DNA of 5,191 nt, from positions 1 to 5,191 of the forward strand of contig JALUBM010000184.1 in NCBI GenBank assembly GCA_027044845.1. The letters are read 5' to 3'. Below, piece after piece: positions 1 to 5,191 of the stretch (positions are counted from its first letter, which is position 1; every line of letters starts with the position of its first letter). Below the pieces are notes generated by a model. That model worked only from the letters and a program-made list of their open reading frames with translations, was not told the DNA's origin and did not search any database. The position numbers and the translations under genes were made by a program. This DNA is from Sulfurimonas sp. (lineage in GTDB: Bacteria; Campylobacterota; Campylobacteria; Campylobacterales; Sulfurimonadaceae).

Positions 1-21
1 GTCATATTAAATCTTTATCGC

Positions 22-27
22 TATAAT
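22..27 (+). promoter_or_regulatory. Probable -10 element for the tlpA-like/ftsY operon
   Basis: A perfect TATAAT lies about 35 bases upstream of the first gene, which would place a transcript start near position 34. No TGn extension is present, and the -35 zone falls at or beyond the window edge, so it cannot be judged. Campylobacterota sigma-70 promoters often lack a conserved -35. In DNA this AT-rich a single hexamer can arise by chance, so this is a plausible call only. Confidence 0.45.
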
Positions 28-62
28 TTTACACATCTTAACAAACAAAGGCAAAAAATTCT

Positions 63-626
63 ATGAAACAACTTCCACTTTTAACAACTTTACTGGCAAT
101 CAGCTTACTCTTTGGAGCATGTTCAAAAGAAAAAGAAAAGACTGAACAAAAAGCGAACTCTTTGCTTACAACAAATAAAATTGTTTTAACATCGCTTAAT
201 AATAAGCAATATGTTATAGAAAAAACGACTAATGGACTTACACTAAATAATGCAAAAGGCAAGGTAATTATTTATGATATATTTGCAACATGGTGTCCAC
301 CTTGTCAAGCAGAAGCATCACATTTAGCATCGCTACAAAAAAAATATAAAGATAAGTTAATCGTTTTAGGCGTAACAGTTGAGAATAACATACCAAATGC
401 AAAACTTGAAGAATTTAGAAAACAACATCATGCCAACTACACACTTGTTAATTCAAATGGAAATATGCATTTAATCAATACCATAACAAAACAGTTAAAA
501 TTAGGAAGAGATTTTGGTATTCCACTTATGGTGCTTTATAAAGACGGTAAGTTCATAAAATATTATCAAGGTGCAACAGAAGAAGAATTTATAGAAAGTG
601 ACATCAAAAAGGCTTTAGGATTATAA
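63..626 (+). CDS. TlpA/CcmG-like thioredoxin-fold lipoprotein (thiol-disulfide oxidoreductase)
   Basis: A 187-residue lipoprotein with a thioredoxin fold, predicted to be exported and membrane-anchored, acting on protein thiols outside the cytoplasm. Residues 1-19 form a lipoprotein signal peptide, and the lipobox LFGAC puts the lipidated cysteine at C20. A charged, Lys/Glu-rich linker follows. The redox domain runs from about residue 38 to 187, with the active site WCPPC (C78, C81) preceded by FAT, and the cis-proline loop FGIP at P154. This pattern fits the TlpA/ResA/CcmG group, whose members reduce apocytochrome c haem-binding cysteines or other periplasmic disulfides. From memory, H. pylori HP0377 is a CcmG-like relative. 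The substrate cannot be read from the sequence, because no cytochrome maturation gene is nearby. An AAAGG at 47-51 lies 11 bases before the ATG, a rather long spacing. It is probably co-transcribed with ftsY. Confidence 0.9.
   Translation: MKQLPLLTTLLAISLLFGACSKEKEKTEQKANSLLTTNKIVLTSLNNKQYVIEKTTNGLTLNNAKGKVIIYDIFATWCPPCQAEASHLASLQKKYKDKLIVLGVTVENNIPNAKLEEFRKQHHANYTLVNSNGNMHLINTITKQLKLGRDFGIPLMVLYKDGKFIKYYQGATEEEFIESDIKKALGL
617..620 (+). promoter_or_regulatory. Ribosome binding site for ftsY inside the tlpA-like gene
   Basis: AGGA ends 6 bases before the ftsY ATG at 627 and lies within the last codons of the upstream lipoprotein gene. It supports the chosen ftsY start, which follows the upstream TAA (624-626) with no gap. 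The arrangement favours translational coupling. Confidence 0.75.
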
Positions 627-1505
627 ATGTTTGGTTTTATAAAAAAATCACTTAATAAGACTGTTGAAGCGATTAAAACAGTCGCTCCAAAGAAAAAAAT
701 TACTTTCACAAAAAATGAACTTGAAGATATTCTTCTTGAAGCGGATGTTGAATATGAATTAGTAGAGATTATACTTAATGAAATATATCAAGATAAAATT
801 ACCCGTGAAATTTTACGCTCAAAACTTTTGGCTACACTGGCATATACTTCTTATGTCAAACCAGAATTTACACCACCTTTTGTAGAACTCATCGTCGGTG
901 TCAATGGAGCAGGAAAGACCACGACCATTTCAAAACTTGCATACAAATACAAGAAAAAAGGAAAAAAAGTACTCCTTGGTGCAGGTGATACTTTTCGTGC
1001 AGCAGCAATTGAACAACTCACACTTTGGGCAAACAGGCTCGATATTCCAATAGTCGCTTCAAAACAAGGGCATGACAGTTCAGCGGTTGCCTATGATGCC
1101 ATAGATTCAGCAAAAGCAAAAGAATTTGACAACGTTATTATAGATACAGCAGGACGTTTGCATACACAAACAAATCTAGCAAATGAACTCAAAAAAATAA
1201 AACGTATTTGCGAAAAAGCACATAAAGGTGCTCCACATAAAACAATACTCATTATAGACGGTACACAGGGTAATTCTGCAATCTCTCAAGCCAAAGCTTT
1301 TAATGAAATGATAGGTATAGATGGCATTATTATTACAAAACTTGATGGTACGGCAAAAGGTGGAAGTATATTTTCTATCGCCTATGCCCTCAAACTTCCT
1401 ATTCTTTATGTTGGAACAGGGGAACAGCCTGAGAATCTTACATCATTTGACAAATACGAATTTGTGGATGGTATGCTTGATGCGATTTTCATAAAAGAAG
1501 AGTAA
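627..1505 (+). CDS. ftsY: Signal recognition particle receptor FtsY
   Basis: SRP receptor GTPase of 292 residues. At the inner membrane it pairs with the SRP GTPase Ffh to deliver ribosome-nascent chains to the Sec translocon. The N domain is roughly residues 25-85 and the GTPase (G) domain about 86-290. Visible motifs are the P-loop GVNGAGKTT (91-99), DTFRAAA (121-127, insertion-box region), DTAGR (173-177), TKLDG (237-241) and the closing GTGEQPENL (263-271). The long acidic A domain of E. coli FtsY is absent. Instead the protein starts with a short basic, amphipathic stretch (residues 1-24, [10 protein letters not shown] onward), which probably serves as the membrane anchor. The segment DGTQGNSA (211-218) differs from the E. 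coli-type DASTGQNA. The gene follows the lipoprotein gene without a gap and shares its transcript. Identity is secure from the full set of SRP-GTPase motifs. Confidence 0.98.
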   Translation: MFGFIKKSLNKTVEAIKTVAPKKKITFTKNELEDILLEADVEYELVEIILNEIYQDKITREILRSKLLATLAYTSYVKPEFTPPFVELIVGVNGAGKTTTISKLAYKYKKKGKKVLLGAGDTFRAAAIEQLTLWANRLDIPIVASKQGHDSSAVAYDAIDSAKAKEFDNVIIDTAGRLHTQTNLANELKKIKRICEKAHKGAPHKTILIIDGTQGNSAISQAKAFNEMIGIDGIIITKLDGTAKGGSIFSIAYALKLPILYVGTGEQPENLTSFDKYEFVDGMLDAIFIKEE

Positions 1506-1566
1506 ACTTTCTTCTCCCCTTTTATGACAAAATGCCATATCTTTATTACCAAACCAAAAAAAAAGC

Positions 1567-1572
1567 TACAAT
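1567..1572 (+). promoter_or_regulatory. Probable -10 element for radA
   Basis: TACAAT lies 30 bases before the radA start, directly downstream of a run of nine A (1556-1564). The transcript would start near 1579. No TTGACA-like -35 is visible, as is usual in this phylum. The 97-base gap after ftsY also allows readthrough from the upstream operon, since no clear terminator is seen in it. Confidence 0.45.
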
Positions 1573-1602
1573 ACCTTCAAATATAAATAAGAGATAATAA
1601 CT

Positions 1603-2949
1603 ATGGCAAAGAAAAAAATACTATTTGAATGTCAACACTGTGGGCTAACTACTCCAAAATGGATGGGAAAATGTACAAACTGCGGTGCTTGGGATAGTTT
1701 TATAGAGCTCAATGAACATCAACAAGAAGTTGTCAAACAAACAAAAAACACATCTACTTCATCAGCTAAAGCCATAAGTATCAATGAGGTTGTAGAAGAA
1801 GAAATTTATAGATTTTCTTCACTTGATACCGAGCTTGACAATGTATTGGGTGGAGGAATAGTTCCTGGAAGCCTTACTCTTATTGGAGGAAGTCCAGGTG
1901 TTGGAAAATCAACTCTACTCCTAAAAGTTGGTGCTAATATCGCTTCAACAGCTAAAAATGTACTCTATGTCACTGGAGAAGAGTCCACCTCACAAATCAA
2001 AATGCGTGCAAATCGTCTTAAATCTAACTATGATTCTCTCTACCTTTTAAGTGAAATACGACTTGAACAAATTTTAGTAGAACTCCAGCATCGAGAGTAT
2101 GATTTTCTCATTATTGATTCTATACAAACTATTTACTCAGAAAATATCACTTCAGCTCCAGGAAGTGTTACACAAGTTCGTCAAATTACTTTTGAGTTGA
2201 TGCGTATCGCCAAAGAAAAAGATTTGGCAATTTTCATTATCGGTCATATAACAAAAGAAGGCTCTATTGCAGGACCTCGAGTTTTAGAACATATGGTTGA
2301 TACCGTACTTTACTTTGAAGGAGATTCATCTCAAGAGTTACGAATTTTAAGAGGATTTAAAAACCGTTTTGGTGCAACTAGCGAAATAGGTGTATTTGAG
2401 ATGAAAGAACAAGGACTTGTAAGTGCAACTGATATTGCTTCGCGCTTTTTTAACCGTAATTCAAGTCAAAGTGGTTCGGCACTCACTGTCATAATGGAAG
2501 GTTCCCGTCCTATTATTTTAGAGGTTCAAGCACTTGTTTCAGAATCTCATACTCCCAATGCAAAAAGACAGGCTACTGGTTTTGACAATAACCGTTTAAA
2601 TATGCTTTTAGCCTTGCTCGAGAGAAAACTAGAAATTCCGCTCTCAGGTTATGATGTTTTCATTAATATAACAGGTGGCATAAAAATTACGGAAACTGCG
2701 GCAGATTTAGCAATTTTAGCCGCAATTATCAGCAGTTTTCGTGACCGTGCCATTTCAAAAGAGACTATTTTTATCGGTGAAGTTTCATTAGTCGGTGATG
2801 TAAGAGAAGTCTATGCCTTGGATGCAAGACTCAAAGAAGCAAAAATGCAAAATATCACAAAAGCACTTGTCTCAAAAAAACCTTTGGAAAAAACAGCTAT
2901 AAAAACGTTTATTGTCGATGAAGTAACAAAACTCTTAGAGTGGTATTAA
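1603..2949 (+). CDS. radA: DNA repair protein RadA (Sms), RecA-like ATPase with Lon-like domain
   Basis: RadA is a cytoplasmic DNA-dependent ATPase that helps RecA process recombination intermediates by promoting branch migration. The 448-residue protein has the complete family layout. A four-cysteine zinc finger (C10, C13, C24, C27) occupies residues 10-30. A RecA-like ATPase core spans about 65-270, with Walker A GGSPGVGKST (95-104), Walker B FLIIDSIQT (168-176) and the RadA signature KNRFG (253-257). A C-terminal Lon-protease-like domain (about 280-448) lacks protease function in this family. The length is close to the usual 450-460 residues. The start is supported by the zinc finger's closeness to the N terminus. 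The ribosome binding site is only a weak AAGAGA (1589-1594), 8 bases upstream. From memory, radA also follows ftsY in Campylobacter jejuni, so the order looks ancestral. Confidence 0.98.
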   Translation: MAKKKILFECQHCGLTTPKWMGKCTNCGAWDSFIELNEHQQEVVKQTKNTSTSSAKAISINEVVEEEIYRFSSLDTELDNVLGGGIVPGSLTLIGGSPGVGKSTLLLKVGANIASTAKNVLYVTGEESTSQIKMRANRLKSNYDSLYLLSEIRLEQILVELQHREYDFLIIDSIQTIYSENITSAPGSVTQVRQITFELMRIAKEKDLAIFIIGHITKEGSIAGPRVLEHMVDTVLYFEGDSSQELRILRGFKNRFGATSEIGVFEMKEQGLVSATDIASRFFNRNSSQSGSALTVIMEGSRPIILEVQALVSESHTPNAKRQATGFDNNRLNMLLALLERKLEIPLSGYDVFINITGGIKITETAADLAILAAIISSFRDRAISKETIFIGEVSLVGDVREVYALDARLKEAKMQNITKALVSKKPLEKTAIKTFIVDEVTKLLEWY

Positions 2950-2987
2950 TTTATACAGTTTAAAGTTATATTTGCATAATTTCGTTG

Positions 2988-2993
2988 TATAAT
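2988..2993 (+). promoter_or_regulatory. Probable -10 element for the small gene/carbonic anhydrase pair
   Basis: A perfect TATAAT sits 26 bases before the start at 3020, giving an expected transcript start near 3000 and a leader of about 20 bases. TG directly precedes the hexamer, without the single-base gap of a true extended -10. A second, weaker CATAAT occurs at 2975-2980. There is no recognisable -35. Confidence 0.5.
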
Positions 2994-3019
2994 AACTCAA
3001 TATTTCAAAAAGGTAAAAA

Positions 3020-3280
3020 ATGATTGATACTGAGTTTAGAAGTGAAGAGAGATTTGCAAGATTATCTATCGCTTATGACACCCTTGAAGAAAAAGAGAAT
3101 GTGAGTTCACATGTTGATTCTATTATTGCAAAATATGCTAGAAAACCTGAAGAGATATACACTACTAAAGTTTCCAATGGTAAAGAAGTTTTAGTCATCG
3201 AATATCATGATTCTGACCGTGAAATCGGAGATATTTTTGAAGAGATTATAAAATCTTTAAATATCACTTGCTGTTCATAA
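3020..3280 (+). CDS. Conserved-looking hypothetical protein, 86 aa, function unknown
   Basis: I do not recognise this protein. It is small (86 residues), charged and Glu-rich, with no signal peptide or membrane segment, so it is probably cytoplasmic. The N-terminal half reads as helical (about residues 8-40). A likely beta hairpin follows (residues 46-62, TTKVSNGKEVLVIEY), then a helix (about 66-81). This suggests a compact alpha-beta domain. It ends in a vicinal cysteine pair, C84-C85 followed by S86, and these are its only cysteines. The ATG has a good AGG (3011-3013) at 6 bases, and coding use resembles its neighbours, so it is likely a real gene. It shares an operon with the carbonic anhydrase gene 10 bases downstream, whose ribosome binding site overlaps its stop codon. 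A link to carbonic anhydrase is inferred from position only. Confidence 0.8.
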   Translation: MIDTEFRSEERFARLSIAYDTLEEKENVSSHVDSIIAKYARKPEEIYTTKVSNGKEVLVIEYHDSDREIGDIFEEIIKSLNITCCS

Positions 3281-3284
3281 AGGA
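3279..3284 (+). promoter_or_regulatory. Ribosome binding site for carbonic anhydrase, overlapping the upstream stop
   Basis: AAAGGA starts within the TAA (3278-3280) of the 86-residue gene and ends 6 bases before the ATG at 3291. It fixes the carbonic anhydrase start and suggests that the two genes are translated from one message. Confidence 0.75.
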
Positions 3285-3290
3285 CTTTGT

Positions 3291-3938
3291 ATGAACTTAG
3301 AAAGGTATGCGAAAGGGAATGAACTTTTTAGAAGCTATTTTAAAAAGAACAAAGATTCTCTTCTTCAGCTTGTCAAAAGTGGACAATCGCCAAAAGCACT
3401 TTTTATAGGGTGTTCAGATTCAAGAGTTGTTCCCGATCTTATGGTACAGACAAATCCTGGAGATTTATTTGTAGTCCGTAATGTTGGTAATTTTGTTCCG
3501 CCATTTAAACCTGACGAAGATTTTCATTCAACGGCATCTGCAATAGAATATGCCGTAAGTATTTTAAATGTCAGTGAAATAATTATTTGTGGTCACACCC
3601 ATTGTGGAGCTTGTGAACATCTTTACGAAGAGATAGATGATAATCCCTCTCTTATTCACACAAGAAAATGGCTTAAGCTCGGTGAAAGTGCAAAAAAAAT
3701 GGCAATTTTAAGTCTTGGTACTAATGCACCAACACAAGACTTACTCCGTCTTACAGAAAAACTCTCCGTAATTAAGCAAATAGAAAATATTCTTACTTAT
3801 CCAAATGTTCAACAAAAATTTAAAACAGGAAATCTACATATACACGGCTGGTGCTATGATGTAGAAACTGGAAAGATAGAATATTATAATGCCGATACCT
3901 ACGAGTTTTTACCATTAAAAGACTTAACATTAGAATAG
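3291..3938 (+). CDS. Beta-class carbonic anhydrase
   Basis: A zinc enzyme of 215 residues that interconverts CO2 and bicarbonate. It has no signal peptide, so it should act in the cytoplasm. Zinc ligands characteristic of the beta class are visible: C41 in CSDSR, then H102 and C105 in GHTHCGAC. The catalytic D43/R45 dyad is in place. RNVGNFVPP (63-71) and the late LHIHGWCYDVETGKI stretch (182-196) match other bacterial beta-carbonic anhydrases, and the length is typical. In Campylobacterota such enzymes supply bicarbonate or CO2 for carboxylations and low-CO2 growth. If the host fixes carbon through the reductive TCA cycle, as Sulfurimonas does, the enzyme could balance CO2 and bicarbonate for it (inference). 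It is the second gene of a pair with the 86-residue unknown. The symbol is left blank because can, cynT and canB usage differs among species. Confidence 0.96.
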   Translation: MNLERYAKGNELFRSYFKKNKDSLLQLVKSGQSPKALFIGCSDSRVVPDLMVQTNPGDLFVVRNVGNFVPPFKPDEDFHSTASAIEYAVSILNVSEIIICGHTHCGACEHLYEEIDDNPSLIHTRKWLKLGESAKKMAILSLGTNAPTQDLLRLTEKLSVIKQIENILTYPNVQQKFKTGNLHIHGWCYDVETGKIEYYNADTYEFLPLKDLTLE

Positions 3939-3942
3939 CAAA

Positions 3943-3962
3943 TTTATAATTTTTTATAATTT
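3943..3962 (+). repeat. Two tandem copies of a 10-base AT repeat upstream of fliL
   Basis: The unit TTTATAATTT occurs twice in direct succession (3943-3952, 3953-3962), placing perfect TATAAT hexamers at 3945-3950 and 3955-3960, one helical turn apart. It lies just upstream of the better-placed extended -10. It may act as the periodic AT-rich upstream region known from Campylobacterota sigma-70 promoters, or supply alternative -10 elements. Confidence 0.6.
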
Positions 3963-3963
3963 T

Positions 3964-3972
3964 TGATATACT
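3964..3972 (+). promoter_or_regulatory. Extended -10 promoter for fliL-acpS
   Basis: TGATATACT forms an extended -10 (TGn plus TATACT at 3967-3972) preceded by a T run. This closely resembles the T-rich TTTTTTGnTATAAT pattern described for Campylobacter housekeeping promoters. The transcript would start near 3979, about 28 bases before the fliL ATG. I see no GG/GC pair typical of sigma-54 sites and no convincing sigma-28 box, so housekeeping transcription is the simplest reading. Confidence 0.6.
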
Positions 3973-4006
3973 AACAAAAATAAAAACGTAATTTTAAGGA
4001 AAAAAC

Positions 4007-4573
4007 ATGGCAAAAGAAGAAAAAGAAGAAGAAAAAACAGAAGATTCGGCACCTAAAGAGAAAAAATCAAGCAATATGTTAATGATTATTATCATTGTTG
4101 TTCTAGTCTTAATCATTATAATCGGTGCTGTTGTCGCTTTCCTCCTTATGAGCGGAGATGATAAAACAGCAACAAAAAATGCACCTCAAGCACAAGAAAA
4201 AAGAGTTAACAATCAACAAACAAAAAGAAGTACATCAAGTGATTCTTTCAATAACAGAAAACTTGATAGCATAGGTACACTTTATCCACTTGACACTTTC
4301 ACTGTCAATCTAAAAAGTGATTCAGGCAGAAGATATCTTAAAGTAACAATGTCTTTAGAACTTAGTGATCCAGAATTAAGTCATGAACTAGATGCAAAGA
4401 CACCTGTTCTTCGAGATAGGATCATCCGAATACTCAGTTCTAAAACACTAGAAGAAATCTCATCTAAAAAAGGGAAACAAAAAGTCTCAGATCAGATTAT
4501 GGATATTCTCAATGCTATGATTACTGATGGACAGATAAAAGGTATTTACTTTACTGAATTTGTTATTCAATAA
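4007..4573 (+). CDS. fliL: Flagellar basal body-associated protein FliL
   Basis: FliL is a single-pass inner-membrane protein whose periplasmic domain surrounds the flagellar stator (MotA/MotB) and supports torque. This 188-residue protein has a highly charged cytoplasmic tail (residues 1-23, Glu/Lys-rich). One strong membrane helix follows (about 24-48, almost all Ile/Val/Leu). A polar Gln/Asn/Lys/Ser-rich linker (49-85) leads to the FliL domain (about 88-188). Family features there are YPLDTFTVNL (93-102), RYLKVTMSLEL (109-119), LRDRIIRILSSKT (135-147) and the terminal YFTEFVIQ. AAGGA (3996-4000) 6 bases upstream supports the start. No other flagellar gene is adjacent. FliL followed by acpS is, from memory, also the arrangement in C. 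jejuni and H. pylori, so its isolation from flagellar operons is normal for the phylum. Confidence 0.95.
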   Translation: MAKEEKEEEKTEDSAPKEKKSSNMLMIIIIVVLVLIIIIGAVVAFLLMSGDDKTATKNAPQAQEKRVNNQQTKRSTSSDSFNNRKLDSIGTLYPLDTFTVNLKSDSGRRYLKVTMSLELSDPELSHELDAKTPVLRDRIIRILSSKTLEEISSKKGKQKVSDQIMDILNAMITDGQIKGIYFTEFVIQ

Positions 4574-4578
4574 CAAAT
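4558..4578 (+). repeat. Perfect 21-base palindrome across the fliL stop and acpS start
   Basis: Arms ATTTGTTATT (4558-4567) and AATAACAAAT (4569-4578) are exact reverse complements around a single central C at 4568. The element contains the fliL TAA (4571-4573) and the first two bases of the acpS ATG (4577-4579). In RNA it could form an AU-rich stem of about 8 pairs with a 5-base loop. As DNA it could be a dimeric regulator site. The match is certain; its function is not known. Confidence 0.75.
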
Positions 4579-4960
4579 GATTGGAATAGATATTATAAAA
4601 ACTTCTCGTATGAATCGCTTAATAGAGCGATTTGGAGAAAAAGGACTTCGTAAATTTTTGATAGAAGACGAAATTGCACTCGTAAAATCCTATACAACTG
4701 CAGCAGGATTTTGGGCTGCAAAAGAAGCATTCTCAAAAGCATTGGGTACTGGTATAGGTGCAGAGTGTTCATTTTATGATATAAAAATTTATAAATCTAA
4801 AAAAGGGGCTCCACTCTTTGCCCTTTCAAAAAATATAATCGGAAGGTTTAATATTTTAAATGCTTCTTTATCTATTACACATGATGGTGAATATGCTATC
4901 AGCGTTGTTTGTATAGAGGTGGCAGACTCATCCACCACCAACAAAATCAAGCAGTTCTAA
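4577..4960 (+). CDS. acpS: Holo-[acyl-carrier-protein] synthase AcpS
   Basis: AcpS transfers the 4'-phosphopantetheine arm from coenzyme A to a serine of apo-acyl carrier protein, activating it for fatty acid synthesis in the cytoplasm. The 127-residue protein shows the family hallmarks. These are an N-terminal GIDI with the magnesium ligand D5, the signature [14 protein letters not shown] (46-59) with catalytic-site E50, and a C-terminal [13 protein letters not shown] (99-111). MIGIDI at the very start fixes the initiation codon, yet no Shine-Dalgarno sequence precedes it; the upstream bases are TAACAA. With the fliL stop only 3 bases away, translation probably depends on coupling to fliL. 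The conserved fold ends near residue 114. The last ten residues (S118-F127) and the stop lie antisense to the end of thiS, so this tail is likely dispensable. Confidence 0.95.
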   Translation: MIGIDIIKTSRMNRLIERFGEKGLRKFLIEDEIALVKSYTTAAGFWAAKEAFSKALGTGIGAECSFYDIKIYKSKKGAPLFALSKNIIGRFNILNASLSITHDGEYAISVVCIEVADSSTTNKIKQF

Positions 4961-5128
4961 TTTATCATTATCTTTGAGAATTTGTTTATCCCAATTATCT
5001 TGCTTGACTATTTCCATATTAAGTGCAGCTGCCATAACTTTATCAATTAAATCAAGCTCTTTTAAAATCTCTAAAAGTGTTGCATCATTTTTAAATACTT
5101 TACTATTTCCATTTACTGTTACTTTCAT
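4928..5128 (-). CDS. thiS: Sulfur carrier protein ThiS
   Basis: ThiS is a small ubiquitin-like protein that carries sulfur as a C-terminal thiocarboxylate for making the thiazole ring of thiamine. It is adenylated by a ThiF-type enzyme and gives sulfur to thiazole synthase ThiG. The 66-residue protein has the expected beta-grasp pattern: [12 protein letters not shown], a helix at TLLEILKEL (17-25), then [20 protein letters not shown]. It ends in GGG (64-66), with the essential Gly-Gly at the C terminus. Length and the FVGGG ending match known ThiS proteins such as that of B. subtilis. AAAAGGA (5143-5137) lies 8 bases before the ATG. No thiG, thiF or thiH is in the window, and it converges on acpS, so it appears to stand alone or end an operon starting beyond the window. 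MoaD-like carriers are less likely given length and termini. Confidence 0.9.
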   Translation of the reverse strand: MKVTVNGNSKVFKNDATLLEILKELDLIDKVMAAALNMEIVKQDNWDKQILKDNDKLELLDFVGGG

Positions 5129-5152
5129 TAATAAAATCCTTTTATATCCAAA

Positions 5153-5161
5153 ATTGTATCA
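5153..5161 (-). promoter_or_regulatory. Probable extended -10 promoter for thiS
   Basis: Read on the - strand, TGATACAAT forms an extended -10 (TG, one base, TACAAT). The transcript would start near 5146, giving a short leader of about 18 bases that contains the AAAAGGA ribosome binding site. Such a leader leaves no room for a TPP riboswitch. The -35 zone has no TTGACA match. Confidence 0.5.
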
Positions 5162-5191
5162 ACTTTTCTTGAATATATATGTAATATTTGC

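Noticed and set aside
38..262. Open frame of 74 codons on the - strand opposite the lipoprotein gene
   Set aside because: It lies almost wholly antisense to a well-supported lipoprotein gene, has no family resemblance, and its low-complexity Phe/Ser-rich translation is what the complement of Lys/Glu-rich coding DNA gives.
337..344. A8 tract in the lipoprotein gene as a phase-variation switch
   Set aside because: It encodes ordinary Lys codons in a full-length frame, and Campylobacterota phase-variable genes usually use G/C tracts. Nothing else suggests switching.
1492..1524. Possible terminator hairpin after ftsY (TAAAAG with CTTTTA, plus a short inner stem)
   Set aside because: The stem is AT-rich, broken by a large internal mismatch, and not followed by a clean T run. 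It does not meet the pattern of an intrinsic terminator.
4918..4936. GGTGG/CCACC inverted repeat near the ends of acpS and thiS as a bidirectional terminator
   Set aside because: The stem is only 5 pairs with a 9-base loop, and no T run follows on either strand. The CCACC half is explained by the ThiS glycine codons.
5129..5191. TPP riboswitch upstream of thiS
   Set aside because: The 63 bases visible upstream contain no CTGAGA-type thi-box element, and the probable promoter leaves only about 18 bases of leader. A riboswitch beyond the window edge cannot be excluded if the true promoter is further away.
1..5191. A novel defence or mobile system in this window
   Set aside because: All genes but one are recognisable housekeeping families in an order expected for the phylum. 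There are no recombinases, repeat arrays, target-site duplications or abrupt base-composition changes.

Overview
The window is AT-rich chromosomal DNA. It carries seven protein genes in tight tandem on the + strand and one convergent gene on the - strand. The gene set points to a Campylobacterota (Epsilonproteobacteria) genome, most likely a free-living Sulfurimonas-like chemolithotroph. It comprises a thioredoxin-fold lipoprotein followed by ftsY and radA, and fliL followed directly by acpS. To my recollection both arrangements occur in Campylobacter and/or Helicobacter. The genus is an inference from gene order and base composition; no rRNA or other lineage marker is present.

Layout: positions 1-62 hold a promoter and leader. 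A TlpA/CcmG-like lipoprotein gene (63-626) abuts ftsY (627-1505) with no base between them. A 97-base gap containing a probable promoter leads to radA (1603-2949). A 70-base gap with a perfect TATAAT leads to an unrecognised 86-residue gene (3020-3280). A beta-carbonic anhydrase gene (3291-3938) follows 10 bases later. A 68-base gap with a good extended -10 promoter leads to fliL (4007-4573), and acpS (4577-4960) follows 3 bases later. thiS (5128-4928, - strand) converges on acpS and overlaps its last 33 bases. The last 63 bases hold the probable thiS promoter and ribosome binding site. No gene-free stretch reaches 300 bases, and I saw no RNA gene, insertion sequence, CRISPR array or convincing intrinsic terminator.

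These are mainly housekeeping functions: extracytoplasmic thiol-disulfide chemistry, membrane targeting by the signal recognition particle, recombinational repair, CO2/bicarbonate interconversion, flagellar stator support, acyl carrier protein activation and thiamine sulfur transfer. I do not see a new defence or mobile system. The points most worth a second look are the unknown 86-residue protein paired with carbonic anhydrase, a perfect 21-base palindrome spanning the fliL stop and acpS start, and the in-register antisense overlap of acpS and thiS.
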